A stretch of 64,000 bases of DNA from Lachnospiraceae bacterium. Its GTDB lineage: Bacteria > Bacillota > Clostridia > Lachnospirales > Lachnospiraceae. Positions 55,917 to 64,000 of the stretch are shown one piece after another (within the stretch, counting starts at the first letter, position 1; every line of letters starts with the position of its first letter). The notes below the pieces were generated by a model. It saw nothing but the letters and a program-made list of their open reading frames with translations. It ran no database searches and had not been told where the DNA came from. The stretch covers positions 1 through 64,000 of the forward strand of contig JAFXFO010000031.1 in NCBI GenBank assembly GCA_017520425.1. Direction: 5' to 3'. Position numbers and translations under genes: made by a program.

Positions 55917-57155
55917 ATGAAAGTTTGTGGTATTATCGCTGAATATAATCCATTTCACAACGGACACCTTCATCAATTACAGGAAGCCATTCGTTTATCA
56001 CATGCCGACTATACTATTGTTGTCATGAGCGGAAATTTTATGCAAAGAGGCACGCCTGCTTTGATGGATAAATATTATCGTGCGAAAGCCGCATTATCCT
56101 GTGGTGCTGATTTGGTATTGGAGCTTCCCTCCTACTATGCAGCCGGAAGCGCAGAATATTTTGCATTAGGTGGTGTTTCTCTCTTGGACAAATTAGGAAT
56201 TGTCACCCATCTTTGTTTCGGAAGCGAATGCGGAGATATCACCTTTTTATCAAAAATTGCAGATATTACTGCCGATGAAAGCCCTGATTACCAAGCCTGT
56301 TTACAGTCCCACCTTCGTAGTGGTAAGACGTACCCTTCTGCCAGAACGGCAGCCATCCTGGAAGTTTGTCCCAATCTGTCAGCTTCTATCAGTGAACTTT
56401 CAAGCCCTAACAATATTCTGGGTATCGAATATCTGAAAAACATAAAACGCTTAAACAGTACCATTTCACCTATTACCTTAAAACGATGCGGCTCTGATTA
56501 TCATGATATCCGCTTAGGCATTAATCAAAGCTCTGCTACAGCGATCAGACAAGCCATATTAAGTGAAATCCCTTTAACCGAGCTGACAGAACAAATGCCG
56601 GAAGCATCCTTTGACATACTATCCGGCTATCTTTCAGAAAACAAGCCGGTCTTCTTACGAGACTTTTCTGAAATCCTGTACTATAAATTACTGACCGAAC
56701 GGGACAAAGGTTTCACGGAATATTTGGATGTTTCACAGGCCCTATCCGACCGTATCGTGAAACATTTATATGAATTTGACGGTTTTGAAGCCTTCTGTAA
56801 TTTGTTAAAGACAAAGGAAGTCACCTATTCCAGAATCAGCCGTTGTTTACTGCACATTTTATTGGATATGCGAAAAAGTGAGTTGGAACATTATATCAGC
56901 GAACTCGAAATCACCTCTTATGCCCGTATTTTAGGCTTTCGTAAGAGTTCTTCGGCTTTGCTTACGGCGATATCCAAAACCTCTGCCATACCGCTTATTA
57001 CCAAGCTGGCGGATGCTCAAAACATACTCTCTGACGATGCCTTTAATATGCTTAGGAAAGAAATCCTGATTAATGATATCTACAGCAGCATCCGAGCTTC
57101 AAAATCTAAGGCACCTATGATCAACGAATACACTACACCGATTGTGATTGTTTAA
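55917..57155 (+). CDS. tmcAL: tRNA(Met) cytidine acetate ligase TmcAL
   Basis: A 412-residue YlbM/TmcAL protein. The nucleotidyltransferase core opens with CGIIAEYNPFHNGHLHQL (HxGH motif) and has VVMSGNFMQRGTPALMDKYYRAKAAL, DLVLELPSYYAAGSAEYFALGGV and SPNNILGIEYLK. The known enzyme activates acetate with ATP and acetylates the wobble cytidine of elongator tRNA-Met. It uses acetate directly, and here it is divergent from the acetate-forming pta-ackA genes. AAGGGGGAG precedes the ATG. Confidence 0.93.
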   Translation: MKVCGIIAEYNPFHNGHLHQLQEAIRLSHADYTIVVMSGNFMQRGTPALMDKYYRAKAALSCGADLVLELPSYYAAGSAEYFALGGVSLLDKLGIVTHLCFGSECGDITFLSKIADITADESPDYQACLQSHLRSGKTYPSARTAAILEVCPNLSASISELSSPNNILGIEYLKNIKRLNSTISPITLKRCGSDYHDIRLGINQSSATAIRQAILSEIPLTELTEQMPEASFDILSGYLSENKPVFLRDFSEILYYKLLTERDKGFTEYLDVSQALSDRIVKHLYEFDGFEAFCNLLKTKEVTYSRISRCLLHILLDMRKSELEHYISELEITSYARILGFRKSSSALLTAISKTSAIPLITKLADAQNILSDDAFNMLRKEILINDIYSSIRASKSKAPMINEYTTPIVIV

Positions 57156-57169
57156 TATATAGAAAATCA

Positions 57170-57251
57170 AAAGGCAATCAGCGATATAATTTCCTACAAG
57201 CCGGTCTTGGAAAACGCCCTGCGGTAGGATGTTATATCGTCGATTGCCTTT
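57170..57251. repeat. Compact palindromic element acting as bidirectional terminator
   Basis: Outer arms AAAGGCAATCAGCGATATAA (57170-57189) and the complementary stretch at 57232-57251 match at 18 of 20 positions. They enclose a 42-base core (TTTCCTACAAGCCGGTCTTG, then GAAAACG and CCCTGCGGTAGGATG) with inner TCCTAC/GTAGGA. The same core occurs, expanded by an inserted hairpin, at 39107-39343. It fills the gap between the convergent tmcAL and UPF0210 genes and ends in a T-rich tail, so it can terminate both. Confidence 0.75.
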
Positions 57252-57281
57252 ATTATACTTATTAAACACAATCACTATCGG

Positions 57282-58646
57282 TTAATTCTTGAAGCTGTGA
57301 ATCGGTGCCGGAATTCTTCCGCCGCGGTTTACGAAAGCATCACAAGAGAAAGGATTGACGGGCATAATAGGTGCATATCCTAATAATCCGCCGAATTCTA
57401 CGGTCTCACCCACTCCTTTGCCGATTACGGGAATTATACGTACGGCAGTGGTCTTCTGATTAATCATACCGATAGCCATTTCATCCGCAATGATACCTGA
57501 TATGGTGGTAGCCTTGGTATCTCCCGGGATAGCGATCATATCCAGACCTACGGAACAAACACAGGTCATGGCTTCCAGTTTCTCTAAGGTTAAAGCGCCT
57601 GCTACTACTGCGTCAATCATACCCTGATCTTCACTGACGGGGATAAATGCACCGCTTAATCCGCCCACATAAGAAGATGCCATCACGCCGCCCTTCTTAA
57701 CCTGATCATTTAAAAGGGCCAAGGCAGCAGTCGTACCGGGAGCACCTGCATATTCCAAACCGATTTCACATAATATGTCTGCCACACTATCGCCGATTGC
57801 AGGGGTAGGTGCCAAAGACAAATCTACGATACCAAAAGGTACCTGCAATCTCTTGGACGCTTCCTGGGCTACCAACTGACCCACACGGGTCACCTTAAAT
57901 GCGGTCTTTTTTATAGTCTCACAAAGAATTTCGAAATTCTCACCACGCACCTTTTCCAAAGCAGTTTTAACTACGCCCGGGCCACTGACACCGACGTTAA
58001 TAATCTTATCGGCTTCTGTCACGCCATGGAAGGCACCTGCCATAAAAGGATTGTCATCCGGTGCGTTACAGAATACAACAAGCTTTGCACAGCCTAAGGA
58101 ATCATTTTCCTTGGTGTATTCAGCAGCTTCCTTTATCATCTCACCCATTAACTTAACCGCATCCATATTGATACCGGTCTTGGTAGAGCCTACATTAACG
58201 GAGCTACATACTCTTTCTGTGGTGGAAAGTGCCAGCGGAATGGAACGAATCAACAGTTCCTCTGCAGGAGTCATACCCTTACTGACCAAAGCGGAGTAAC
58301 CACCGATAAAGTTTACTCCTACTTCCTTTGCTACCTTATCCAAGGTTTGTGCAATCCCTGCAAAATCCTGTATGGTTTTACAAGCTGCACTTCCGATTAA
58401 CGCAATAGGTGTTACGGAAATACGCTTATTTACAATAGGAATACCGTATTCCTTTGAGATTTCCTCTCCTACCTTTACCAAATCCTTGGCTGCGTTATAA
58501 ATCTTATTATAAATTTTCTCATTTAACAGCTTTAAATCCGCATCAATACAATCCAACAAACTAATTCCCAGAGTGATGGTACGAACGTCCAGATTTTCTT
58601 TTTCAATCATTTCATTTGTTTCAGCTACTTCGTAACGATTTATCAT
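57282..58646 (-). CDS. UPF0210 (DUF711/PFL family) protein
   Basis: A 454-residue member of the UPF0210 family, whose structure is related to pyruvate formate-lyase/ribonucleotide reductase barrels but whose reaction is unknown. Recognisable segments are [22 protein letters not shown]-like [55 protein letters not shown] and [23 protein letters not shown]. It always travels with an ACT-domain protein, as here (11 bases upstream), and the two probably work together. Confidence 0.93.
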   Translation of the reverse strand: MINRYEVAETNEMIEKENLDVRTITLGISLLDCIDADLKLLNEKIYNKIYNAAKDLVKVGEEISKEYGIPIVNKRISVTPIALIGSAACKTIQDFAGIAQTLDKVAKEVGVNFIGGYSALVSKGMTPAEELLIRSIPLALSTTERVCSSVNVGSTKTGINMDAVKLMGEMIKEAAEYTKENDSLGCAKLVVFCNAPDDNPFMAGAFHGVTEADKIINVGVSGPGVVKTALEKVRGENFEILCETIKKTAFKVTRVGQLVAQEASKRLQVPFGIVDLSLAPTPAIGDSVADILCEIGLEYAGAPGTTAALALLNDQVKKGGVMASSYVGGLSGAFIPVSEDQGMIDAVVAGALTLEKLEAMTCVCSVGLDMIAIPGDTKATTISGIIADEMAIGMINQKTTAVRIIPVIGKGVGETVEFGGLLGYAPIMPVNPFSCDAFVNRGGRIPAPIHSFKN

Positions 58647-58657
58647 GACAGACTCTC

Positions 58658-58930
58658 CTAGATTCTATGCATTTTATCAAAAATTTCTTCCTTCTGGCAT
58701 TTGATTACCACACCGATTTCCTCGCCCAGTGCTTTCAAGTCATCTGCCAAGTCTCCGTGCATTTTGGTCATAGCACCGGTATCCACGATCATCATCATAT
58801 TAAAATATCCCGATACAATGGTCTGGGAAATATCTAAAATATTCACCTTATTCTCTGCCAGATATGTACAAACCTTTGCAATGATACCTACGGTATCCTT
58901 TCCAACTACTGTGATAATTGTCTTTTCCAT
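58658..58930 (-). CDS. ACT-domain protein (UPF0237)
   Basis: A 90-residue single ACT domain: [36 protein letters not shown], then a second beta-alpha-beta half. UPF0237 proteins are thought to bind a small ligand, perhaps an amino acid, and to regulate the adjacent UPF0210 protein. It starts after a GGAGG-like site and is first in the pair. Confidence 0.94.
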   Translation of the reverse strand: MEKTIITVVGKDTVGIIAKVCTYLAENKVNILDISQTIVSGYFNMMMIVDTGAMTKMHGDLADDLKALGEEIGVVIKCQKEEIFDKMHRI

Positions 58931-59051
58931 TTCGCATCCTCCGCGTCATTCATTTGTGGTCTTATATGCCCACATGATTCAAATATATTATATACGGATT
59001 CCTTTATTTTTCAAGTATCCCGCTTGTATCTCTTTTCGTACAATAAATACC

Positions 59052-59852
59052 TTAAGCAAGCTGTATCACAGGAGATACCTCACTTCGTTGTGCTACCTGA
59101 ATCTCAAAATCCTCAGCCTTATAGGGATTGTCACCATAAGTAATCTCCATACGAACTGCCTCATAAGCCAGTTCAGGAAGATTATTCTCTTTGCTTAAAT
59201 GCCCCAGAATAATGGTTTTTAAGTTGTCATGCAAAATACAGCTCAGAAGCTTTCCCGAATTCTCATTGGACAAATGACCTCGGTCTCCCAGGATTCTTTG
59301 TTTCAGATAATAAGGATAAGGTCCCACCTGAAGCATATTTACATCATGGTTTGCCTCGATAAGCAAGGCATCCATCCCTCGCAAAGCCTCCACCGTATAT
59401 TCATTAAACACTCCCAAATCCGTACAGATTGCCGCTTTTTGGTTGCCATAAGCAAACCGATAAGCCACTGGCTGTGCCGCATCATGTGATATTCTCATGG
59501 GATTTACCACAATGTCCTTTATGGTGAATTTATTGTCAGACTGTACCTCTACAAACAAATCCTCATCTATCTTTCCCACTGAAGAGGATGAACGTATGGC
59601 TTTAATGGTGCCGGGTGTGGCATAAATTGGAACTCCGTACTTCCTGGCCATGACACCTATTCCTGCAATATGGTCCGCATGCTCATGGGTAATCAGAATA
59701 CCGTCCAAATCTTTGGGTGAAACGTCCAAACTATTCAAACCTTCTTCTGTTCTCTTGCCACTGATGCCCACATCCACCAGTAAATGAGTAGCTTCCGAAC
59801 CAATATAAATACAATTACCACTGCTTCCACTGGCAATACTACATAATCTCAT
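59052..59852 (-). CDS. walJ: Metallo-beta-lactamase-fold hydrolase, YycJ/WalJ type
   Basis: A 266-residue MBL-fold protein of the YycJ/WalJ group: MRLCSIASGSSGNCIYIGSE at the start, metal ligands in ITHEHADHIAG (His56, His58, Asp60, His61), ICTDLGVFNEYTVEALRGMDALLIEANHD, and a final ILGHLSKENN. In Bacillus this protein is encoded with walRK and has 5'-3' exonuclease-like features. Here it follows the FtsA-like gene by three bases instead, the usual Lachnospiraceae setting. Confidence 0.92.
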   Translation of the reverse strand: MRLCSIASGSSGNCIYIGSEATHLLVDVGISGKRTEEGLNSLDVSPKDLDGILITHEHADHIAGIGVMARKYGVPIYATPGTIKAIRSSSSVGKIDEDLFVEVQSDNKFTIKDIVVNPMRISHDAAQPVAYRFAYGNQKAAICTDLGVFNEYTVEALRGMDALLIEANHDVNMLQVGPYPYYLKQRILGDRGHLSNENSGKLLSCILHDNLKTIILGHLSKENNLPELAYEAVRMEITYGDNPYKAEDFEIQVAQRSEVSPVIQLA

Positions 59853-59855
59853 GTC

Positions 59856-61970
59856 TTAATTCTCCCAATAAATGTCAATAATATCGCCTTCTGACAGGGT
59901 TTCCATATACTGCGCCTGTCTGCCGTTCAGCAAGGTAATAATATTCCTTCCGCCTGCTTCACGCAAATCAAAATTGATATAGTCGAATACATCCACAAAG
60001 ATATATTCATCCTTCCCACGCATGACTATTGGCTGCTTATTCACCATTACCACCATACAGTCGTTAGTGTTTGACTGTGCTGTGGTTGAAGATTCTTCTT
60101 GAGGATTTTCAGTAGTTTCCTCATTTCCTGCATCTGTTCCGGCTTCTTCCGCAGGCTCTGATTCTTCTGTCCATTCTTCTGTCGCTTTCAAATTCTCCGC
60201 CTGTTCGTCCTCCTCTGTACGGGGAACAAACTTTACCGTAAAGTCATGATACACCTTAGTTTCAGAGTTTGCAGGCACATCATTGACTAATATAGTCACA
60301 GTTCCGTCCAATGCAATATCCGCCAGTTGCGCAATCTGCTGTACGGTATACCAACCGCGAATCTCTATATCATCTTTATTCTGAATCTGATAAGAAGTCA
60401 GCTGGGGAACTCCGTTCACCATGGCAAACTTGTCTAAAAGCACTTCCGTATCATTCACAATAATCTTTATCTTCTCACTCAATTCCGGAAGCTTCTCCAA
60501 GGTAATGTGTGCATCCTCGCCCACTGTTGAAGGTTTTACCACAATCTTATCGCCGTTGGTAATCTTGGTATGTATGTCCGCTTCCTTCCTATTTATGGTG
60601 ATGGTAGCTGCTTCTCCGGGCAGACCTCTTTGCATCTTGGTCTTGCCGTCCAGCTGGTAAACTACTGTTTTGCCGCGCTTAGGGAACAAATCCTCATTAG
60701 CAAAGCCGGCCGCTATGGCAGCATCCACCACCAAAAGTTTACCATTGTCATAAAGCTTAATCTGCTCATCATTAAACTGTACAAACATGAAATTGTTGTT
60801 TTGTTCATAATAACTTAAGCAGATACCAATAGGCGTAACCATGGTAGAATCCTTCATGGGATTCTCATTATCAAAATCAATATTTTGCATCACTTCCTGA
60901 CCGCGAATAGCCACTCTGGGTGCATCTACGTCCAGTTCCTTGGCCAGAGCCTGGGTATAACCCGGGATTACTCCGCCGCCTCCGACTACAAATACAGCAC
61001 TTACTGTCTTGTCACCATTTAATTCCCTGATACAGTCAGCCACCTGCTTCGTCATATTGGCAATGGCAGGTGCCAGCATATCTGTCACCTGTTTAGAGGT
61101 AATCGTCTGAGGCAATCCTAAAATATCCGTATATTCGATGGTTTCACATGTTCCAACGGACTTTTTAATCATTTCTGCGGTATCAAATTCAACCAGACAA
61201 TTCTGAACAATAATATCCGTCAAACTATCTCCTGCAACCGGTATCATTCCGTATGCGGTTATGGTACCTTCCTTGGTGATGGAAATATCACTTGTACCGG
61301 CGCCCACATCCACCAATGCCAGATTTAAGAGACGGAATTTCTCGGGGATAGCAATTTGAATTGCTGCAATAGGCTCCAAGGTGAGATTAGCCACCTGTAG
61401 GCCTGCACCATTCACAGCCTTATATAAACCATCCACCACATCATCAGGCAAGAAGGTGGCGATCAAATCCACCCCTATGCTCTTTGCCTTATGTCCTGCC
61501 AGATTAGAAATGGTATAACCGTTCAAATAATAACGGATAGCGGTATAACCAACACAGTAAAACTGCATATCCGTATCATTGGAGGCAGTGAACTCTTCAA
61601 AAGCCTTCTCCACACCCATGGTATCCAAGGCATAGATATCCTCCTGTGTTACTTCCCTTTCACTGTTATAGGTATGTACCACATTGGTGGTCACAGTACG
61701 AAGCACACGTCCTGCAGCCGCAATACAAACAGTTTTCAGCTTTTTCTCCAGCTGCTTTTCCAGCTCCGTCTTAACGTCACGAATGGTTTCACTTACCTTG
61801 CCGATATCATGAATCTGTCCGTCAAGCATGGCTCTGGTATCATGTTCTTTTGCATATTGTGCCATTACACGGAAATTTGCCCCATCACGGTATCCCACTG
61901 TACCAACAATACTTCTGGTACCGATATCCAATCCAAATACTAATTCCTGTTCCTTTTTACCTCTAGCCAT
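59856..61970 (-). CDS. FtsA-like actin-fold ATPase with extended C-terminus
   Basis: A 704-residue protein. The N-terminal 400 residues are an actin/Hsp70-fold FtsA/PilM-like domain: LVFGLDIGTRSIVGTV (phosphate 1), ALVDVGAGTSDISI (phosphate 2) and VFVVGGGGVIPGY (adenosine). The rest is unlike FtsA: two small beta domains (about 480-610), an acidic Glu/Thr-rich linker (about 615-645) and a final ubiquitin-like beta domain ending YMETLSEGDIIDIYWEN. FtsA is usually about 400 residues, so this is a large fusion form. It overlaps coaE by 31 bases. A role in division or envelope assembly is the family expectation. Confidence 0.85.
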   Translation of the reverse strand: MARGKKEQELVFGLDIGTRSIVGTVGYRDGANFRVMAQYAKEHDTRAMLDGQIHDIGKVSETIRDVKTELEKQLEKKLKTVCIAAAGRVLRTVTTNVVHTYNSEREVTQEDIYALDTMGVEKAFEEFTASNDTDMQFYCVGYTAIRYYLNGYTISNLAGHKAKSIGVDLIATFLPDDVVDGLYKAVNGAGLQVANLTLEPIAAIQIAIPEKFRLLNLALVDVGAGTSDISITKEGTITAYGMIPVAGDSLTDIIVQNCLVEFDTAEMIKKSVGTCETIEYTDILGLPQTITSKQVTDMLAPAIANMTKQVADCIRELNGDKTVSAVFVVGGGGVIPGYTQALAKELDVDAPRVAIRGQEVMQNIDFDNENPMKDSTMVTPIGICLSYYEQNNNFMFVQFNDEQIKLYDNGKLLVVDAAIAAGFANEDLFPKRGKTVVYQLDGKTKMQRGLPGEAATITINRKEADIHTKITNGDKIVVKPSTVGEDAHITLEKLPELSEKIKIIVNDTEVLLDKFAMVNGVPQLTSYQIQNKDDIEIRGWYTVQQIAQLADIALDGTVTILVNDVPANSETKVYHDFTVKFVPRTEEDEQAENLKATEEWTEESEPAEEAGTDAGNEETTENPQEESSTTAQSNTNDCMVVMVNKQPIVMRGKDEYIFVDVFDYINFDLREAGGRNIITLLNGRQAQYMETLSEGDIIDIYWEN

Positions 61971-62566
61971 GTAAATGCCTCCAGCTTATTCTTAATCTGT
62001 TTATAGGTATTTCTCAGTGTTTTGCTGTTATCTATCACAAAATCACAGGATGCACGAAATTCTTCTTCACTAAGCTGTGCGTCCATAATCTGCGTAATCT
62101 TTTCATCTGAGTATCCGCGATTCTTTTTCAGTCGTTCCCGACGGACTTCTTCATCCGCATAGATATACCACATTTCATCCACAACTTCCTTATAACCGGC
62201 TTCTATCAGAAGTGCTGCTTCTATAAACATCAGCTCCACATCCTTTTCTTCTCTGGCTTCCCGAATTCTATCTTCAAGATAAACCCGCACGCCCGGATGT
62301 ACAATATTATTTACTTTTTCCAGCAAATCCTCGTCCTCAAAAATCATGTCAGCCATTTTCTTTTTATCAATCTGACCGGTTTTCGAATCCAGCACTTCCT
62401 CCCCCAGCAATTCCACCAGTTTGAAATAACACCATTCTCCCTTTTTCTTAATTAAATGAGCCACTTCATCCGCTAAATAAATGCGGCATTTGTAATGCTT
62501 TTGTATATAGGACAAAACCTGTGATTTTCCGGCTCCCACTCCGCCGGTAACACCGATGAGTCTCAT
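61940..62566 (-). CDS. coaE: Dephospho-CoA kinase
   Basis: A 208-residue CoaE with the P-loop GVTGGVGAGKS (5-15), DEVAHLIKKKGEWCYFKLVELLG in the CoA-binding region, and the lid segment around RRERLKKNRGYSDEKI. It adds the last phosphate in coenzyme A synthesis. Its 3' end overlaps the FtsA-like start by 31 bases, suggesting coupled translation. It lies 17 bases after polA. Confidence 0.95.
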   Translation of the reverse strand: MRLIGVTGGVGAGKSQVLSYIQKHYKCRIYLADEVAHLIKKKGEWCYFKLVELLGEEVLDSKTGQIDKKKMADMIFEDEDLLEKVNNIVHPGVRVYLEDRIREAREEKDVELMFIEAALLIEAGYKEVVDEMWYIYADEEVRRERLKKNRGYSDEKITQIMDAQLSEEEFRASCDFVIDNSKTLRNTYKQIKNKLEAFTWLEVKRNRN

Positions 62567-62583
62567 TTGTAATATCCTCCCGC

Positions 62584-64000
62584 TTAATGCGCTTCATACC
62601 AATTATTTCCTACATGCAACTCCACTTCCAGATTGACCTTTAAATCAGCTGCCTGCTTCATATTCTCTTCCAGAATATTTTTCACCTGCTCTACTTCTTC
62701 TTCAAAGGTTTCAATCAGCAATTCATCGTGAACTTGCAATATCAGCTTGGACTTTAACCCCGCCTCTTTCAACGACTTCCAAACCTTTATCATGGCAATC
62801 TTAATGATATCTGCCGCTGTTCCCTGTATGGGAGAATTCATGGCAACTCTCTCACCAAAGGACCGTTGCATGAAATTTGATGAAGAAAGCTCCGGAATGG
62901 GACGTCTTCTGCCAAACATGGTAGTAATATATCCATTCTCCTTCGCATCACTTACCAGCTTGTCCAAGAATCCCTTCACCTTAGGATAGGTGGCAAAATA
63001 CTGTTCTATATATTCTGCCGCATCTTTTCTGCTGATACTTAAATCCTGACTTAGTCCAAAAGAACTGATTCCGTAAACAATACCGAAATTTACAGCTTTG
63101 GCATTTCTTCTCTGTAAATCCGTCACTTCCTCAAAAGGAGTATTAAATACCTTAGAAGCCGTGATTCTGTGTATATCCTGATTCATCTGATATGCCTGTA
63201 TCAACTCTTCATCACCCGACATATGTGCCAGAACTCTTAACTCAATCTGGGAATAATCCGCATCCATTAAAAGGCAACCTGTTTTAGGCACAAATACCTT
63301 TCGAATCTTTCGGCCCAGCTCCATACGCATAGGAATGTTCTGCAGGTTCGGTTCTGTGGAACTAATACGTCCCGTAGCCGTAATGGTCTGATTAAAGTTG
63401 GTATGAATACGGCCATCCTCCTGAATATAATTAGCCAATCCTTCTGCATAAGTGGATTTCAACTTGGTCAAACCTCTGTATTCCAGAATATCCTTCACAA
63501 CAGGGTAATCGCCGGCCAGTTTTTCCAGTACATCGGCAGCAGTGGAATATCCGGTCTTGGTCTTCTTTCCTCCGGGAATGTTCATATGCTCAAACAGTAC
63601 CTCTCCCAACTGCTTGGGCGAATTAATATTAAAGGTCTCTCCTGCCTGTTCATAAATCAATTGTTCCAGTTCTTCGATGCGACCTGTTAATGTCTCTCCG
63701 TAATCCTTTAACTCTTCTCGCTTTACGGAGATTCCTTCCTTCTCCATATCATACAAAACATAGGAAAGGGGCATCTCAATATCCTTCATTAAAGGCAACA
63801 TTCCTGCCTTTTCCAGCTTCTCTGTTAATATATCGCAGGCAACAAAAGCAGTATATGCCTGATACATATAGAACTCTGCTACAGCATTAGGATTTTCCTT
63901 ATACAACTCCCTAACTGTTCGTTTTCCGAACACTTCCTTAAAGCCGGGGATCTGTATCCCCATATGTTCTCCCGCCACTGCTTCTGCATCATAATCACTC
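62584..64000 (-). CDS. polA: DNA polymerase I, C-terminal part (cut by window edge)
   Basis: The frame stays open to the window end, so this is the last roughly 472 residues of a longer PolA. Visible are part of the inactive or weak 3'-5' exonuclease-like region, then the complete polymerase domain: motif A LLMDADYSQIELRVLAHMSG, motif B RRNAKAVNFGIVYGISSFG, and motif C LQVHDELLIE. It fills repair gaps and removes Okazaki primers. The 5' nuclease domain would lie outside the window. Confidence 0.97.
   Translation of the reverse strand, partial: SDYDAEAVAGEHMGIQIPGFKEVFGKRTVRELYKENPNAVAEFYMYQAYTAFVACDILTEKLEKAGMLPLMKDIEMPLSYVLYDMEKEGISVKREELKDYGETLTGRIEELEQLIYEQAGETFNINSPKQLGEVLFEHMNIPGGKKTKTGYSTAADVLEKLAGDYPVVKDILEYRGLTKLKSTYAEGLANYIQEDGRIHTNFNQTITATGRISSTEPNLQNIPMRMELGRKIRKVFVPKTGCLLMDADYSQIELRVLAHMSGDEELIQAYQMNQDIHRITASKVFNTPFEEVTDLQRRNAKAVNFGIVYGISSFGLSQDLSISRKDAAEYIEQYFATYPKVKGFLDKLVSDAKENGYITTMFGRRRPIPELSSSNFMQRSFGERVAMNSPIQGTAADIIKIAMIKVWKSLKEAGLKSKLILQVHDELLIETFEEEVEQVKNILEENMKQAADLKVNLEVELHVGNNWYEAH

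Overview
The window reads as a chromosomal segment of an anaerobic, moderately low-GC Firmicute, most probably a Lachnospiraceae-type clostridium. The basis is Clostridia-like gene content (T-box-controlled pheST, pta-ackA, UPF0210 plus ACT protein, polA-coaE-FtsA-like-walJ order), strong AGGAGG ribosome sites, Gram-positive class B sortases with a TPKTG substrate, and lipoproteins with E/P/T-rich linkers. No rRNA, tRNA, integrase or insertion-sequence transposase was recognised.

Region 1 (about 1-27340, all minus strand) is a large cell-surface polysaccharide locus. From its upstream end it holds a class B sortase, a giant sortase-anchored leucine-rich-repeat adhesin, a small secreted LRR protein and a UDP-sugar dehydrogenase. 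A consensus promoter (19534-19562) then starts the capsule/EPS core: tyrosine phosphatase CpsB, chain-length protein CpsC, tyrosine kinase CpsD, a second class B sortase, the initiating phosphoglycosyltransferase and a second UDP-sugar dehydrogenase. Next comes a very AT-rich variable cassette (about 657-13490) of glycosyltransferases, a Wzy-like polymerase, a Wzx-like flippase, two PLP aminotransferase-fold proteins, an ATP-grasp protein and an N-acetyltransferase. It ends in rfbB, cut by the window edge. Together these genes would make, export, polymerise and length-control a repeat-unit polysaccharide carrying an amino sugar and possibly an amino-acyl group.

Region 2 (27340-34080) is the most unusual. 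Two paralogous orphan PD-(D/E)XK-type nuclease genes (27757-28533 and 33306-34076) each lie next to a private array of 39-41 bp inverted repeats. Array 1 (28625-28876) uses TTTGGACA/TGTCCAAA arms; array 2 (32723-33027) uses TTTGGGCA/TGCCCAAA arms. Both alternate short (7-13 bp) and long (41-42 bp) gaps. The second nuclease gene appears to start at AUU. Between the two lie a Cys/Gly-rich small protein, two unknown small proteins and an EF-G-like GTPase.

Region 3 (34080-53400) holds a PilZ-VanZ-lipoprotein operon whose lipoprotein carries ribosomal L7/L12 C-terminal-like domains; an M18 aminopeptidase with queA; pheST with promoter, T-box leader and a nested palindromic element downstream; three tandem related lipoproteins; an amidase-deacetylase fusion; and a four-gene two-component operon.

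Region 4 (53400-64000) is housekeeping: pta-ackA, divergent tmcAL, UPF0210 and ACT proteins, walJ, an extended FtsA-like ATPase, coaE and the C-terminal part of polA. A compact palindrome at 57170-57251 shares its core with the larger one at 39107-39343, so it is a dispersed intergenic repeat.
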